Assembly: GCA_965153455.1 (NCBI GenBank)
Contig: OZ234493.1
Span: 20,016,213-20,080,212, forward strand
From: Sphagnum compactum
Lineage: Eukaryota; Bryophyta; Sphagnopsida; Sphagnales
Reading direction: 5' to 3'
DNA: 64,000 nt
In this document: positions 62,872-64,000 of the stretch, in pieces
Numbering within the stretch: the stretch's first letter is position 1
Layout: the number at the start of each line of letters is the position of its first letter
Notes under the pieces: model-generated
Databases searched by the model: none
What the model was told of the DNA's origin: nothing
What the model saw: the letters and a program-made list of their open reading frames with translations, nothing else
Position numbers and translations under genes: made by a program

Positions 62872-63597
62872 ATGGGTTCTGAAACAGTTATGAAATATAA
62901 GATTCTTTCTCATTTCATCAAAGGAAAGATCTCTTTAACTCCCATGGAAACCATTCTTATAATTCTAGGAGAACTGCAGTATTTGGAAGGATTGGTTAAA
63001 CTAACTAGAAGGAAAAAAGATGTTGAAAGACAAAGAAGTCAAATAGTTATGATTCATTCAACCCCTGCAATTAGGAGGGTTAGTGTCAACAAAACACATT
63101 GCAGCAAAATATTGCATATGGCAGTAGAGATTAATCAAGCAATGATTGAAGGCTTGGTGGATACTGGGGCATCTATGTCAGTTACGGTAGCCACTGTTGT
63201 TGGAGAGCTTGGCATAATGCATCTCGTGGCCGGCCATGAAACTTATAAGACGGCCTCTGGTATAGTGACGCGAGCACTAGGAAGGATTACAGAGCTTCCA
63301 GTAAAAATAGGAGGGATTGTGTGTCAAATGATCTTCCTTGCGGTTGACACAGATAATTATGATTTGCTCCTTGGACTGGATTTCCTTATCAAGATAAGAA
63401 CAATTGTTGATGTGGAGAAGGGCGTCATACAAGTTTGCAACGAACTCGGAATGGAAGTGGAAATACTACCATTGAATGTGGTGAACATGTTGCAAGTGCT
63501 TGAAAGATTTGAAGAAGAAAGATGCAATATCCAAGAAAAGTTGTTTAACAGAAAAATGGGACAACTTCATATTAATGACTGGGTTAACCTGTTCTGA
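62872..63597 (+). CDS. Gypsy aspartic protease domain
   Basis: A 241-residue open stretch. The catalytic triad context is LVDTGASMSVTV (about residues 96-107) and the second conserved element is LLLGLDFL (about 164-171), as in retropepsins of gypsy elements. The N-terminal 80 residues are basic and uncharacterised (KLTRRKKDVERQRSQ). It is separated from gag by stops at 62734 and 62857, so in this copy it is not in a continuous gag-pol frame. In the living element it would process the gag-pol polyprotein. Confidence 0.8.
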   Translation: MGSETVMKYKILSHFIKGKISLTPMETILIILGELQYLEGLVKLTRRKKDVERQRSQIVMIHSTPAIRRVSVNKTHCSKILHMAVEINQAMIEGLVDTGASMSVTVATVVGELGIMHLVAGHETYKTASGIVTRALGRITELPVKIGGIVCQMIFLAVDTDNYDLLLGLDFLIKIRTIVDVEKGVIQVCNELGMEVEILPLNVVNMLQVLERFEEERCNIQEKLFNRKMGQLHINDWVNLF

Positions 63598-64000
63598 TGA
63601 TGAATCTTCCTCTAAAGAGGATGTGGTAGATTATGAGTAAAAGACAAAAAATGATCCACAAGAAATCTTGCTAAACTTAGAAAATCAAATTGACGAACTC
63701 AGGGACCACGAGATGGATATGATCATTGAAGAGGAAACCCCTATGCAGATTCTAAATCTAACCCTACAAGAGCAACATCAAAACGTGCTTGAAGGGTTGT
63801 TATCTAAGGATGATGATTATGTTGATTGGATAAAATGTGTTGTTGCGAGGAAGCCGCTCTGATGCAACAAAGATTGGGAAAGAACACTGGACCCAATGTG
63901 CATTTGTATTTGGTTCAGGTATCTGATGATTTGATTGAGGGAGGTGATAGATGGACCCAAATCAAGAACATGATAAGACTAGATGAGTCTTTGAATGAAG

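Larger units (their letters stand above)
60675..64000 (+). mobile_element. Ty3/gypsy retrotransposon, 5' part (window-truncated)
   Basis: Primer-binding site, leader, gag and protease are in gypsy order and the window ends before reverse transcriptase. Decay is mild compared with the copia element, but stops occur in gag (for example near 62,033 and 62,196) and between gag and protease, so this copy is not intact. After the protease, an open piece at 63668-63862 (acidic, LLSKDDDYVDWIKCVV) continues in another frame beyond 63850 to the window edge; this is the linker expected before reverse transcriptase. Confidence 0.85.

Noticed and set aside
1-64000. A CRISPR array, biosynthetic cluster or other multi-gene system
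   Set aside because: No regularly spaced identical repeats were seen. The only host genes are three functionally unrelated ones, and everything else recognisable is retroelement or repeat.

Overview
This is a window of nuclear DNA from a land plant with a large, repeat-rich genome. Plant origin follows from a complete alpha-class phospholipase D gene with plant-type exon structure, a plant DOXC-class 2-oxoglutarate dioxygenase, and decayed Ty1/copia, Ty3/gypsy, LINE, SINE and CACTA elements. The long AT-rich gene-free tracts, and retroelement proteins of a kind I recall from ferns and bryophytes rather than flowering plants, make a fern or other seedless plant my best guess. The sequence alone does not prove it. 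No bacterial, plastid, rRNA or CRISPR features were seen.

Layout. 1-1.45 kb: degenerate short repeats, then a dead Ty3/gypsy integrase (minus strand). 1.45-13.3 kb: AT-rich DNA with a protein relic, a CTTAAGG/CCTAGG array, a complex inverted-repeat region (6.4-7.85 kb) and two tRNA-like Pol III segments, the better one being a SINE at 12.4 kb. 13.3-20.2 kb: a gene island with an uncharacterised 302-residue protein (+) facing a four-coding-exon phospholipase D gene (-). 20.7-22.5 kb: a hairpin repeat, a GC-rich block and a LINE 3' fragment. 22.5-29.4 kb: AT-rich DNA with local duplications. 29.4-39 kb: one very decayed Ty1/copia element broken up by later insertions, including a 154-bp CACTA-type MITE with intact target-site duplication. 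39-43.7 kb: no recognisable gene. 43.7-47.8 kb: the second gene island, a three-exon gibberellin-oxidase-like dioxygenase (-). 48-55.4 kb: no gene, but inverted and tandem repeats. 55.4-57.75 kb: a dead non-LTR-type reverse transcriptase (-). 58-64 kb: a Ty3/gypsy element (+) with primer-binding site, gag and protease, cut by the window edge.

The three host genes show no shared pathway and do not form a cluster. Phospholipase D acts in membrane lipid turnover and phosphatidic-acid signalling. The dioxygenase probably acts on a gibberellin-type or other small-molecule substrate. The third gene has no assigned function. I found no convincing new multi-gene system. The most interesting items are a GC-AG intron in the phospholipase gene, the gibberellin-oxidase-like gene in a probable seedless plant, and several undescribed inverted-repeat elements nested in older retroelements.
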